Below, piece after piece: positions 54,284 through 62,870 of a DNA stretch of 64,000 bases (position 1 is its first letter; the number at the start of each line of letters is the position of its first letter). The notes beneath the pieces are model-generated. The model saw nothing but the letters and a program-made list of their open reading frames with translations. It was not told where the DNA came from and searched no databases. This DNA comes from JAJCYL01 sp040222875. GTDB taxonomy: Bacteria; Bacteroidota; Bacteroidia; Cytophagales; Cyclobacteriaceae. The position numbers and the translations under genes were made by a program. The stretch spans positions 496,001-560,000 of the forward strand of contig JAVKCG010000004.1 of NCBI GenBank assembly GCA_040222875.1. Direction: 5' to 3'.

Positions 54284-55578
54284 TCGATAATTCAGAAATT
54301 TTACGGATCAAGCAGCGGTTTGGAATTGTTGGTAATTCTGAGCTTTTAAATTATGCCATTCAGGTGGCTGCCCAAGTGGCACCAACCGAAATGAGCGTAC
54401 TGATCACGGGAGAAAGTGGCGCTGGTAAGGAATCTTTTTCTAAGATAATCCACCACCTAAGTCCACGTAAGCATGGTCAGTTTATTGCGATAAACTGCGG
54501 GGCAATTCCTGAGGGTACAATCGATTCTGAGCTATTTGGGCATGAAAAAGGGTCATTTACGGGGGCCCACGAAGCTAGAAAGGGCTACTTCGAAGTAACT
54601 AACGGCGGTACAATTTTCCTGGACGAAATCGGCGAAATGCCGGTCGGCACACAAGCCAGGCTTCTGAGGGTTTTGGAGAATGGCGAGTTTATTAAAGTAG
54701 GCTCATCAAAGGTGCTGAAAACCGATGTACGGGTGATTGCAGCTACCAATGTTGATTTATCGGATGCCGTTGCGTCAGGCAAGTTCAGGCAAGATCTTTA
54801 CTACAGGTTAAATACAGTTCCCATCTATGTCCCGGCCTTACGGGAGCGTGGAGCCGATGTTGAATTGCTGTTCAGAAAATTCGCCTCTGATTTTGCTGAG
54901 CGTTATAAAGTAAGGCCGATATCATTAACAGAAGAAGCAAAAGCAGTTCTCTTAAAATATCGCTTTCCTGGCAATATCAGGCAACTGAAAAACCTTGTTG
55001 AGCAAATATCAATACTTGATGAAAACAGGGAAATCAATGCTGATAAGCTTAAGGATTTTCTTCCAAAAGACAGCCAGCTCCCGGCTTTGTTTTCAGGAAA
55101 TGGATCATCAAATGCAAATCCACTATCTGAGCGGGATCTCCTTTACAAGGTTTTGTTTGATATGCGTCAGGATGTCACCGATTTGAAAAAATTAGTTTAT
55201 AAGTTAATGTCAGGTGAGCAGTCAACGACAGAAATTGTAGAAGACAATCCTAAAATCTTTAAAAGGTTAGGGACGGATTTCAATGAAGATTTCTTTAATG
55301 AGAATGAAGAAACGCAACAAGAAAGCGATGAAAAACAGGCGGATACTCCAATTATTATCAACTCAGACGACGATTCGAACAGTTATGAATTAGAGAGGGT
55401 AGAAGACATTGAGCATGAGGAGGATGAGAATCTCTCCCTGGAGAAAAAGGAAAAAGAATTGATAATAAAAGCCCTCAGAAAGAATAATAACAAGAGAAAA
55501 TATGCGGCAGAAGATCTTGGGATTTCTGAGAGGACTTTGTATCGAAAAATTAAACAATTCAATCTTGAAGACCTTTAA
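54280..55578 (+). CDS. Sigma54-dependent transcriptional activator without receiver domain
   Basis: 432 residues. AAA+ domain from residue 16: Walker A GESGAGKE (44-51), the sigma54-contact loop GSFTGA (91-96; the usual GAFTGA with A to S), Walker B GGTIFLDEIGEMP, R-finger region FRQDLYYRLN. An acidic linker (NENEETQQESDEKQ) precedes a Fis-type HTH at the C-terminus (RKYAAEDLGISERTLYRKIK). With no N-terminal sensory domain, control must come by level or partner. It is conserved beside miaB and lptE in Bacteroidota. Confidence 0.93.
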   Translation: MIDNSEILRIKQRFGIVGNSELLNYAIQVAAQVAPTEMSVLITGESGAGKESFSKIIHHLSPRKHGQFIAINCGAIPEGTIDSELFGHEKGSFTGAHEARKGYFEVTNGGTIFLDEIGEMPVGTQARLLRVLENGEFIKVGSSKVLKTDVRVIAATNVDLSDAVASGKFRQDLYYRLNTVPIYVPALRERGADVELLFRKFASDFAERYKVRPISLTEEAKAVLLKYRFPGNIRQLKNLVEQISILDENREINADKLKDFLPKDSQLPALFSGNGSSNANPLSERDLLYKVLFDMRQDVTDLKKLVYKLMSGEQSTTEIVEDNPKIFKRLGTDFNEDFFNENEETQQESDEKQADTPIIINSDDDSNSYELERVEDIEHEEDENLSLEKKEKELIIKALRKNNNKRKYAAEDLGISERTLYRKIKQFNLEDL

Positions 55579-56092
55579 GAATAGCTTCTATCTACTGCTG
55601 ATATTCTTGTGCTTTTCTAGCTGTGGAATTTATTCGTTTACCGGGGCATCAATATCCCCCGACATTAAAACAATCTCAATCCAGACCTTTTTTAATAACG
55701 CTACTTTGGGGCCATCAAATATGAGCCAGCTTTTCACTGAAGCAATCAAAGATTATTATCAGCAAAACACCTCACTGGTGTTAGTGCCTGAGGAAGGCGA
55801 CCTTCAATTAGATGGCTCTATTGAAAGCTATACTCTTTCGCCAGTTGCCCCTCAAGCCTCCAATGATCCGAATGGAATAGATTTTTCATCTCTAACTAGG
55901 ATCAATATCTCCGTAAAGGCGCAGTATTTCAACACAAAAGATGATACATTCAATTTTGATCGATCATTTAGTTTTTTTAAGGATTTTGATCAAAACGCAA
56001 CAGATTTGTCCTCAAATGAGGAAGCATTTGTTCAGGAAATTTTCGAACAAATCATTTTAGATATTTTCAACGCTTCTGTCGCAAACTGGTAA
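55565..56092 (+). CDS. lptE: LptE-like outer-membrane lipoprotein
   Basis: 175 residues from TTG 55565, which overlaps the activator's 3' end by 14 bp. Signal with lipobox LCFSSC, then YSFTGASISPDIKTISIQTFFNNA, typical of the Bacteroidota LptE/LptE-like family that plugs the LptD barrel for lipopolysaccharide export. A longer in-frame start upstream lies deep in the activator gene and would place a polar stretch before the signal. LPS transport is consistent with the LptF/LptG-like permease elsewhere in the window. Confidence 0.85.
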   Translation: MKTFKNSFYLLLIFLCFSSCGIYSFTGASISPDIKTISIQTFFNNATLGPSNMSQLFTEAIKDYYQQNTSLVLVPEEGDLQLDGSIESYTLSPVAPQASNDPNGIDFSSLTRINISVKAQYFNTKDDTFNFDRSFSFFKDFDQNATDLSSNEEAFVQEIFEQIILDIFNASVANW

Positions 56093-56172
56093 TCTTGGTT
56101 AAATCCACCTTTGCGTTTGCTTTATGCAATTTTTGTTATCTTTAAAAACTTCGCCTAAAAGCCTAACAATAC

Positions 56173-57438
56173 GTGAATAAGCAAAAGCTAGTTGAACTGC
56201 TGAAGGAGCCCGGTACAATAGATCAGGGAAATTTGGCAGAAGTTGGAGATTTAGTAACCAAATATCCCTATTTCCAATCTGGTCATGCATTATTGGCTGC
56301 TGGCAATCAAATTCACAATCCGTCAGGCAGCAAACAATTTCTTACTACTGCAGCTATTTACGCCACAAATCGGGCCCTACTAAAAAAGTATTTAGGAGAT
56401 GCAAGAGGTGGTGCTCAAACTTCAGATCCGGAGGATGCAAAAGTATCGGCTAAGAAAACCATAACAGCAGAGCCGAAGCAGGATGAGAAGCCGGTAACTA
56501 AAAAGGAAGAACCTGTAGACAAGGAGGAAAAGGAATCAATTCCTGATAAGTCTATTCCAGATAAGAAGGAGGAAAAAGCAGAGAAGCCTAAGCTCAGGGA
56601 AACCATGAGTTTGAGCGAAGAAAGAGAGAGAATAAGAATAAGGAGAAGAAGGGAAAGAGAGGCTGAAATAGCTAAAGAGGAAAAGCAGGCTCAAGAAGAA
56701 GAACCAAAAGCCAAAGCCGAAGAAATTCCTCAAATACCACAAAGGGATGACAACCTTGACATTGAAAAACTGCTCTCAGAGCTAAAAGACGGCTACTCTC
56801 AACTTCAAACTAACATCCAGAGCTTTGATCAGGCTGAGAAGAATTTAACCAAAGCTGAAAAAGAGGAGGCTGCTCAAGCCAAAACACCTGCAAAAAAACC
56901 AGCTGCAAAAGCCGCTGCCTCTAAGACGAAAGAAACGAAAGCTCCAGCTAAAAAGAAAGCTGCAAAAAGTACAACTAAAGCCGCAACTACTGCTAAAAAA
57001 GTTACCAAGAAACCAGCAGCTAAAAAGACAACACCTAAGGCAAGTTCAAAAACTACAACGCCAAAAGCCGAAGAGAAGCCACCCGCGAATCGCAAAGTTG
57101 ACTTAAACGCAATTAGCGACGACGATGATGATCTGCTGACTGGGGATGACGACCAGTCAAAAAAAAAAGAACAAAAAATCCTAATTGATAAGTTTATTGA
57201 GGAGGAACCCAAATTAACCCCTCAAAAAGAGCAACCTCAAGAAAAGGAACCACCAGAAGATCTCTCTTCTAAAAATCAGGTTTTAACCGATGATATGGTA
57301 ACCGAAAACCTCGCCTTGATTATGACCAAACAGGGAAGGGTGGAAAAAGCAATGGAGATATACAACAAGTTGATTTGGAAGTTTCCACACAAAAAGGCTT
57401 ACTTTGCAGCCCGAATTGAAGATTTAAAGGAGCAATAA
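56173..57438 (+). CDS. TPR-like protein with a histone H1-like Lys/Ala-rich region
   Basis: 421 residues from GTG 56173. A conserved N-terminal domain (KLVELLKEPGTIDQGNLAEV, then YPYFQSGHALLAAG), a charged linker with ERERIRIRRRREREAE, a long Lys/Ala/Pro/Thr-rich segment (about 225-300; KKPAAKAAASKTKETKAPAK and AAKKTTPKASSKTTTPKAEE) and a C-terminal TPR (ALIMTKQGRVEKAMEIYNKL, then WKFPHKKAYFAARIEDL). Such proteins lie before secG in many Bacteroidota; function unknown. Cytoplasmic. The secG start is 1 base after its stop. Confidence 0.8.
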   Translation: MNKQKLVELLKEPGTIDQGNLAEVGDLVTKYPYFQSGHALLAAGNQIHNPSGSKQFLTTAAIYATNRALLKKYLGDARGGAQTSDPEDAKVSAKKTITAEPKQDEKPVTKKEEPVDKEEKESIPDKSIPDKKEEKAEKPKLRETMSLSEERERIRIRRRREREAEIAKEEKQAQEEEPKAKAEEIPQIPQRDDNLDIEKLLSELKDGYSQLQTNIQSFDQAEKNLTKAEKEEAAQAKTPAKKPAAKAAASKTKETKAPAKKKAAKSTTKAATTAKKVTKKPAAKKTTPKASSKTTTPKAEEKPPANRKVDLNAISDDDDDLLTGDDDQSKKKEQKILIDKFIEEEPKLTPQKEQPQEKEPPEDLSSKNQVLTDDMVTENLALIMTKQGRVEKAMEIYNKLIWKFPHKKAYFAARIEDLKEQ

Positions 57439-57439
57439 C

Positions 57440-57811
57440 ATGTTTGGTTTAATAATTTCCCTTGCATTAATAGTAGCTGTACTACTGATTTTGGTCGTTT
57501 TGGCACAAAATCCTAAAGGCGGTGGGTTAAGTTCGCAGTTTGGCGGTCAGGGTGCAAGCCAGATCATGGGTGTGAAAAAAACCACAGACTTCCTTGAAAA
57601 AGCTACATGGTTTCTTGCCATCTTTTTGATGGTTCTTGCAATGAGTTCCAAATTTGCTTTCACACCTGAACAGGGTGGTTTTACAAGCCCCGCCATCGAA
57701 AAAGCCCAGGAGCAGAATTTGCTTCCTAGTATTGATGATCTACAAGAAGGTTTGGGTGATGAGCTAGAGCAGGAGGACAATGCGCTTCCTCTGAACGATT
57801 CGGTTGAGTAA
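57440..57811 (+). CDS. secG: Preprotein translocase subunit SecG
   Basis: 123 residues. Two membrane helices (about 2-21 and 52-71) with VLILVVLAQNPKGGGLSSQF and the following GGQGASQIMG between them are the SecG signature. A C-terminal acidic tail is typical for this phylum. The last 56 bp, including the stop, are repeated 435 bp downstream. Confidence 0.95.
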   Translation: MFGLIISLALIVAVLLILVVLAQNPKGGGLSSQFGGQGASQIMGVKKTTDFLEKATWFLAIFLMVLAMSSKFAFTPEQGGFTSPAIEKAQEQNLLPSIDDLQEGLGDELEQEDNALPLNDSVE

Positions 57812-57812
57812 T
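57757..57812 (+). repeat. 56-bp direct repeat, copy in secG 3' end
   Basis: Identical at 54 of 56 positions to 58192-58247. It covers the last codons of secG and its stop. Confidence 0.9.
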
Positions 57813-57860
57813 CCGGTTGACTTCAAAATTCGAATAAGACATTAGATTTTTCTTCTGACA

Positions 57861-58110
57861 AGGTTCATGTCTTCACGAACCTATGGCGAATGATCGTAAT
57901 CGTATCGTGGTCTGTTGAGACACAGACCATAGCGCCGGAAGTAGTCTTCCAGCTACGTATCCGTAAGAATATATTCTTCTTTCGCCGAGGTTCGTGTCTC
58001 CACGAACCTGTTGTTCGGTGATCATTACCGCATGACGGTCTGTAGAGGCACAGATCACAACAATTGGAAGCCATAAGTCCCTTAAGATGGTCTGTGAGGA
58101 CACAGACCAT
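57861..58110. repeat. Array of five hairpins of two alternating families
   Basis: Family A: AGGTTC(A/G)TG-TCT(T/C)-CACGAACCT at 57861-57882 (one mismatch) and 57988-58009 (perfect 9-bp stem). Family B: (T)GGTCTGT-6-base loop-ACAGACC(A) at 57908-57929, 58037-58056 (one G-U) and 58087-58110 (perfect 9-bp stem ATGGTCTGT). Order A-B-A-B-B. The sequence between the stems is not conserved. It resembles REP/MITE-like intergenic elements. No gene is supported from 57812 to 58256. Confidence 0.8.
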
Positions 58111-58191
58111 GGCGCTGGAGAGTTGTTAGGAAATCATATCCCATTCAAGAAGATTTACTAACAACACACTACGGCCCAAGACTTGAAGCAT

Positions 58192-58247
58192 TGATGAGCT
58201 AGAGCAAGAGGACAATACGCTTCCTCTGAACGATTCGGTTGAGTAAT
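58192..58247 (+). repeat. 56-bp direct repeat, displaced copy of the secG 3' end
   Basis: Differs from the genuine secG end by two G-to-A changes. It is not preceded by an open secG frame, so it is a non-coding relic. Confidence 0.9.
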
Positions 58248-58256
58248 TGAAAGTCG

Positions 58257-58973
58257 TTAGGCGGCTTTAGAAATCTCCCTAATTAATAATCTTTTTGCTA
58301 CAGGTAGTAAAGTCTGTGGTATTGGAATCACGAAGTTGCTTCTTACCAGAAAGGTCGCCGGATTAGGCAATTCTTTGAACTGCTTTATTAATTCCAACTT
58401 AATGCTTTCAAAAGTATGACTGATGCTGTATTCACTGTGCATCAGAAACTCCGTATGTATTCCCCTAAACTCCTCAGCCTCACTTTGAAATATTGATACC
58501 TGATATTTATAAACATTCACATCTTTTTTGTCCCCTTGGTTTAGCATCAAATAACCTTCCTTGGAATAAATTGGTGAAACCCCAATCGGTGAAATTGACA
58601 GGTTCGACTCTATAAATTCATATATCTCTTTACCTTCATTTAGAGTGCATTCAAACTGAGGTACTGCATAACTGATAATCTCCTCAATCGAACTCATCAG
58701 ATCATCATCTTTTACGATTTTCTTATAGGTGATCTTGAGTTTCTTAAAATCAGCTTTCGAAATTGTCTTCGGGAAATTTTCATAAATTAATTTCTTGTTT
58801 TCCTTAACAGTTTTCAAGTTGGTATAATGAAAAACAAGGTCTGAGAGGTACGGGAAAAGCTGATTCTTTCTAAAATTCTGCTTCACAGTTTTCAAGTATG
58901 CCAGCAGCACATATTTCTTGTATTCGAAATCAATTAAACCATTTGTCAGCCAATCATTCTTAAGGTTTTCCAT
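58257..58973 (-). CDS. Protein of unknown function
   Basis: 238 residues, soluble, rich in Lys, Glu and aromatic residues; no signal, helix or motif recognised. It lies on the minus strand between secG and groES, interrupting an order otherwise conserved in Bacteroidota. Its stop is 10 bases beyond the displaced secG repeat. The ATG is 237 bp from groES, divergent. Confidence 0.65.
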   Translation of the reverse strand: MENLKNDWLTNGLIDFEYKKYVLLAYLKTVKQNFRKNQLFPYLSDLVFHYTNLKTVKENKKLIYENFPKTISKADFKKLKITYKKIVKDDDLMSSIEEIISYAVPQFECTLNEGKEIYEFIESNLSISPIGVSPIYSKEGYLMLNQGDKKDVNVYKYQVSIFQSEAEEFRGIHTEFLMHSEYSISHTFESIKLELIKQFKELPNPATFLVRSNFVIPIPQTLLPVAKRLLIREISKAA

Positions 58974-59002
58974 ATACCGCTTTTTGATGTTTACTGCTTA
59001 AA

Positions 59003-59105
59003 TGTCAGTTCGCACTTTATTAAGTTAAGTCAGTGTCAGCAACAATTTCAATAAGGATGAAAAAATGTCAGTCATAAAGGCACACTTTTATAATCAAACT
59101 GACAT
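59003..59105. promoter_or_regulatory. Cluster of TGTCAG words upstream of groES
   Basis: TGTCAGT at 59003-59009, TGTCAG at 59034-59039, ATGTCAGT at 59065-59072 and its perfect reverse complement ACTGACAT at 59098-59105. The last two form an 8-bp inverted repeat with a 25-base spacer. No CIRCE element is present. It may be an operator of the chaperonin operon or of the divergent gene. Confidence 0.45.
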
Positions 59106-59209
59106 CAAGGCTGAAAAATTGTCCTGATTGTTCAGCTTATCAGCTCTGGCATTCAATTCGCTATAGCCGAGACTATTGTTTTTTGTAAAACCTAAAATTT
59201 CAAATCAAT

Positions 59210-59488
59210 ATGTCAAAAGTTAGTTTCAAACCGAATGAGGACAGGATTCTGGTAGAACCTGCCGCAGCAGAGGAAAAAACAGCTTCTGGAATTATCATCC
59301 CTGATACAGCGAAAGAAAAGCCTCAAGAAGGTGCTGTAATTGCAGTTGGTGGTGGTACATCAGAAAAGCCTGTTACTGTGAAAGTGGGAGATAAAATTCT
59401 CTACGGAAAGTACTCAGGAACTGAGATAAACATTGATGGCAAGGAGTACCTTATCATGAGGAACTCAGACGTCTTTGGAACACTTTAA
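59210..59488 (+). CDS. groES: Co-chaperonin GroES
   Basis: 92 residues of the 10-kDa chaperonin. N-terminal PNEDRILVEP, mobile loop EEKTASGIIIPDTAKEKPQE, and the C-terminal KILYGKYSGTEINIDGKEYL. Caps the GroEL chamber. It lies 44 bp before groEL in an ordinary groESL operon. Confidence 0.97.
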   Translation: MSKVSFKPNEDRILVEPAAAEEKTASGIIIPDTAKEKPQEGAVIAVGGGTSEKPVTVKVGDKILYGKYSGTEINIDGKEYLIMRNSDVFGTL

Positions 59489-59532
59489 TCATCCATTTTA
59501 ACAGATTTAAAATTTAAAAACCGAAAAGAAAA

Positions 59533-61176
59533 ATGGCAAAAGAAATATTTTTTAGCACCGATGCGAGGGACCGGATTAAGAAGGGTGTCGACGTATTGGC
59601 CGATGCCGTTAAGGTGACTTTAGGACCTAAAGGCCGTAACGTAATCATCGACAAAAAATTTGGCGCACCTACTGTAACTAAGGATGGTGTATCTGTAGCA
59701 AAAGAAATTGAGCTTACAGAGCCAATCGAAAACATGGGCGCTCAGCTAGTGAAAGAAGTAGCATCTAAAACTGCTGATGACGCAGGTGACGGAACAACAA
59801 CCGCAACTGTTTTAGCACAGTCAATTTTTGCTCACGGTATTAAAAACGTAGCTGCTGGTGCTAACCCTATGGATCTTAAAAGGGGAATCGACAAGGCTGT
59901 TTCAGCTGTAGTTGAAAACTTAAGGTCACAGTCAAAAGCTATCAAAGGAAGTGCTGAAATTGAGCAAGTTGCAACAGTTTCTGCAAACAACGACTCTGAA
60001 GTTGGTAAAATGATTGCCGCTGCAATGGAGAAAGTTGGAAAAGATGGCGTTATCACTGTTGAGGAAGCAAAGGGAACTGACACTGAAGTGAAGACTGTAG
60101 AAGGTATGCAGTTTGACAGAGGTTACTTGTCTCCATACTTCGTAACCAACACTGAAAAGATGGAAGCTGAGTTGGAAAACCCTTACATCTTGATCCATGA
60201 CAAGAAAATCTCGGCAATGAAAGACCTTCTTCCTGTGCTTGAAGCGACAGCTCAGACTGGTAAGCCTTTGTTGATTATCGCTGAAGATATAGAAGGTGAA
60301 GCTCTTGCAACACTAGTTGTTAACAAGATTAGAGGTTCATTGAAAGTGGCAGCGGTTAAAGCTCCAGGTTTCGGTGACCGAAGAAAAGCTATGTTGGAAG
60401 ACATCGCAACTTTAACAGGTGGCACCGTAATTTCTGAAGAAAGAGGTTACAAATTAGAGAGTGCTACAATCGATTACTTAGGTACTGCTGAAAAAGTTAA
60501 CATCGACAAAGACAACACAACTGTTGTTAATGGTGCTGGCAAGAAAGCCGACATCGAAGCAAGGGTTAACCAGATAAAGCAGCAGATTGAAAACACAACT
60601 TCTGACTACGACAAAGAGAAACTTCAGGAAAGACTTGCTAAGCTTTCAGGTGGTGTAGCTATCCTATACATCGGAGCTGCTACAGAAGTTGAAATGAAGG
60701 AGAAGAAAGACAGGGTTGATGACGCACTTCACGCTACAAGGGCCGCCGTTCAGGAAGGCATCGTAGCTGGTGGTGGTGTTGCGCTTGTTAGGGCAGTTGC
60801 TGCTCTTGACAAAGTTTCTGCTGACAACGAAGATCAGACTACCGGTATCAACATAGTAAGAATGGCACTTGAAGCTCCATTAAGAACGATCGTTGAGAAT
60901 GCTGGTCAGGAAGGTTCTGTAATTGTACAGAAAGTGAAAGAAGGTAAAGGTGATTACGGTTTTAATGCTGCCAATGGTCAGTATGAAAACATGACCAAGT
61001 CAGGTATCATTGATCCTACTAAAGTGACCCGATTAGCACTTGAAAATGCTGCTTCAATTTCATCTCTATTGTTAACTACCGAGTGTGTAGTTGCCGAAGA
61101 GCCTGAGAAAGAAGGTGCCGGTGGCGGAATGCCAGGCGGAATGCCTCCAGGTGGTGGCATGGGCGGCATGATGTAA
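59533..61176 (+). CDS. groEL: Chaperonin GroEL
   Basis: 547 residues, usual length. ATP-binding VTLGPKGRNVIIDK, DDAGDGTTTATVLAQ, VVAGGGVALVRA-like segment VAGGGVALVRAVAAL and the C-terminal GGM tail (GGMPGGMPPGGGMGGMM) are intact. Codon use looks more biased than that of its neighbours (for example, many GCT, GTT and AAC codons), as expected of a highly expressed gene. Followed by a strong terminator. Confidence 0.98.
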   Translation: MAKEIFFSTDARDRIKKGVDVLADAVKVTLGPKGRNVIIDKKFGAPTVTKDGVSVAKEIELTEPIENMGAQLVKEVASKTADDAGDGTTTATVLAQSIFAHGIKNVAAGANPMDLKRGIDKAVSAVVENLRSQSKAIKGSAEIEQVATVSANNDSEVGKMIAAAMEKVGKDGVITVEEAKGTDTEVKTVEGMQFDRGYLSPYFVTNTEKMEAELENPYILIHDKKISAMKDLLPVLEATAQTGKPLLIIAEDIEGEALATLVVNKIRGSLKVAAVKAPGFGDRRKAMLEDIATLTGGTVISEERGYKLESATIDYLGTAEKVNIDKDNTTVVNGAGKKADIEARVNQIKQQIENTTSDYDKEKLQERLAKLSGGVAILYIGAATEVEMKEKKDRVDDALHATRAAVQEGIVAGGGVALVRAVAALDKVSADNEDQTTGINIVRMALEAPLRTIVENAGQEGSVIVQKVKEGKGDYGFNAANGQYENMTKSGIIDPTKVTRLALENAASISSLLLTTECVVAEEPEKEGAGGGMPGGMPPGGGMGGMM

Positions 61177-61206
61177 TTTGACATTAATTACATATCCATA
61201 TAGATC

Positions 61207-61239
61207 AAGCCTTTCCCGAATCGGGGAAGGCTTTTTTTT
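61207..61239 (+). terminator. Rho-independent terminator of groESL
   Basis: 11-bp stem (AAGCCTTTCCC 61207-61217 with GGGGAAGGCTT 61223-61233, one G-U), 5-base loop, then a run of T. The rest of the gap to 61574 (about 335 bases) shows nothing I can identify. Confidence 0.88.
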
Positions 61240-61574
61240 GTGTATTTAATAACCATAATTTCATTGGCAACTCCTTTACATAAATCATCTGATTTAATGG
61301 ATTCGTTGTTTGCACTGCTTAACAGTCAATGCTATCGGCAAATTGGATCGGATAGTCTCGAAAAATAGGTTTTATATTATAGTCAAATGACACAAAAAGA
61401 GGGACGCCGGGGATTTGATTCGAATACAGACTGCAAAAAAATAATCTTTTAACAAATTGATTTACAACTGTTTATAATATTATTTCAATTTTTTCAAGGG
61501 TAGCAACAATTGCTTGTGTTCTAAATGTGAATACAGAAATAATGAACACAATCTTGGATTTAAATATTAAGAAA

Positions 61575-62699
61575 ATGAAAACATTAAGAAATTTCAGTTA
61601 CTCAATTGCAGCTTTCTTTGTTGCGGTAATTTTTTTGACGTCATGCGACGAAAACCCTGATGTTGCTCCAGCCCAGGATCTGTTACCTCAAAATTTTAGT
61701 GTTGATATTCCTTCAACTATCAGCAATGCAAATTTTGTAGCGAATGGAAGAGCAAGGGGCAGGGTAAAAGAAGACTCTCTCAAAGGGAATGACATTTACG
61801 AACTTTTGGGCTTATTTATAGCTATTGGAGACGAATCCGCACAATTGGTTGAAGCTATAATAAACGGCATCAGAGTGCACAATATTGACAGGGTACTTAC
61901 CTTGACTTATATCGGTGATGATGACGGAAGAGAAAAGAATTTAGTTGTTACCTCAAATAGCACTTTTGAAGGCCGTACCTGGGAATATGAACTTTTAGTA
62001 ACAGATGCCGATAATGAAGTAAATGACGATGGCGGCAAGGCAATGCAAGTATTTTGGAACGCCGGTAGCCCAATTGAAGGCATTGCAATATTGAAACCTC
62101 TCAACATTAATGTTAACGAAGACGAAACCGGGGATGCAATATTTAGAATTGATTATAGCGAAGATGGGTCACTGGGATATGAGGCTCACATGGATGTAAG
62201 AATCTCCGGCCTACCTTTAGTAAGCCCATTAGAAGACCCTTTTGCGATTAGTACCATTAGATTATTCGCTGGTAAGAATGGTGATGTGGTTGACGTTTAT
62301 GGTAACTCAAATCATCCTAACGCAATTTTGTTTGCTGGTGAAACTGGTTTCAACTGGGCATTCGTTGCATCCGGAAATGAAGTAGATGATATTGGGGTTG
62401 CTGAAGTAGGGTTGCCACCCAGTGATCTTAATGAAACAAGCCGATCAGTTCTTTTAGAAGATTACTCTGTAAAAAATGTTTTTGTAAATGAGATAACAGC
62501 TGTATGGCCTGGCATCGACCCTACCATTTTAGATCCGTTTCTTGCTGAAACTGAAGCCCCGGGATATTTTAACAGTGAAGGCTTTATTTCGGGAGGCACT
62601 TCACCTGGGCAACCATGGGATGAACTGGCCTTAAGGCTAGACAATCTTGCCCCTTTTAATCCTGTAGAAGTCAGTAACCTTCAGGTAACCTTTAAATAG
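61575..62699 (+). CDS. Lipoprotein of unknown function
   Basis: 374 residues from ATG 61575. Signal with lipobox FLTSCDE, then an acidic body rich in Asp, Asn and Glu (for example TYIGDDDGREKNL, then DADNEVNDDGG). No domain recognised. A GTG 16 codons upstream is also in frame, but MKTLRNFSYSIAAFFVAVIF is the natural signal start. A terminator follows. Confidence 0.75.
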   Translation: MKTLRNFSYSIAAFFVAVIFLTSCDENPDVAPAQDLLPQNFSVDIPSTISNANFVANGRARGRVKEDSLKGNDIYELLGLFIAIGDESAQLVEAIINGIRVHNIDRVLTLTYIGDDDGREKNLVVTSNSTFEGRTWEYELLVTDADNEVNDDGGKAMQVFWNAGSPIEGIAILKPLNINVNEDETGDAIFRIDYSEDGSLGYEAHMDVRISGLPLVSPLEDPFAISTIRLFAGKNGDVVDVYGNSNHPNAILFAGETGFNWAFVASGNEVDDIGVAEVGLPPSDLNETSRSVLLEDYSVKNVFVNEITAVWPGIDPTILDPFLAETEAPGYFNSEGFISGGTSPGQPWDELALRLDNLAPFNPVEVSNLQVTFK

Positions 62700-62729
62700 A
62701 AAGACACCATAGCTGGTTGAGTTTTTAAA

Positions 62730-62758
62730 GGCCTCTCAATTTTAAGAGAGGTCTTTTT
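62730..62758 (+). terminator. Rho-independent terminator after the lipoprotein gene
   Basis: 8-bp stem GGCCTCTC (62730-62737) with GAGAGGTC (62746-62753), one G-U, 8-base loop, then five T. Confidence 0.8.
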
Positions 62759-62870
62759 CCCATTTTACGCATGGGAGGCTTAACATTTTTTAACAGCACT
62801 CAGGTGGTCTGTTTCTTACGGATGGAGGCGATTGTGTTTCTTTGCGATTCCATAAATTAAAAGCGATAAT

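Noticed and set aside
57861..58110. Possible CRISPR array
   Set aside because: Repeats are two different hairpin families with irregular spacing and poorly matched intervals, and no cas gene is in the window.
57865..58110. Short open frames on the minus strand in the hairpin block
   Set aside because: They are by-products of the inverted repeats; composition is not protein-like and they overlap in different frames.
58974..59209. CIRCE operator (HrcA site) upstream of groES
   Set aside because: No TTAGCACTC-N9-GAGTGCTAA or near match on either strand; a different inverted repeat is present instead.
61340..61450. tRNA-like or attachment-site sequence around the GATTCGAAT stretch after groEL
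   Set aside because: No cloverleaf can be formed and there is no integrase nearby.
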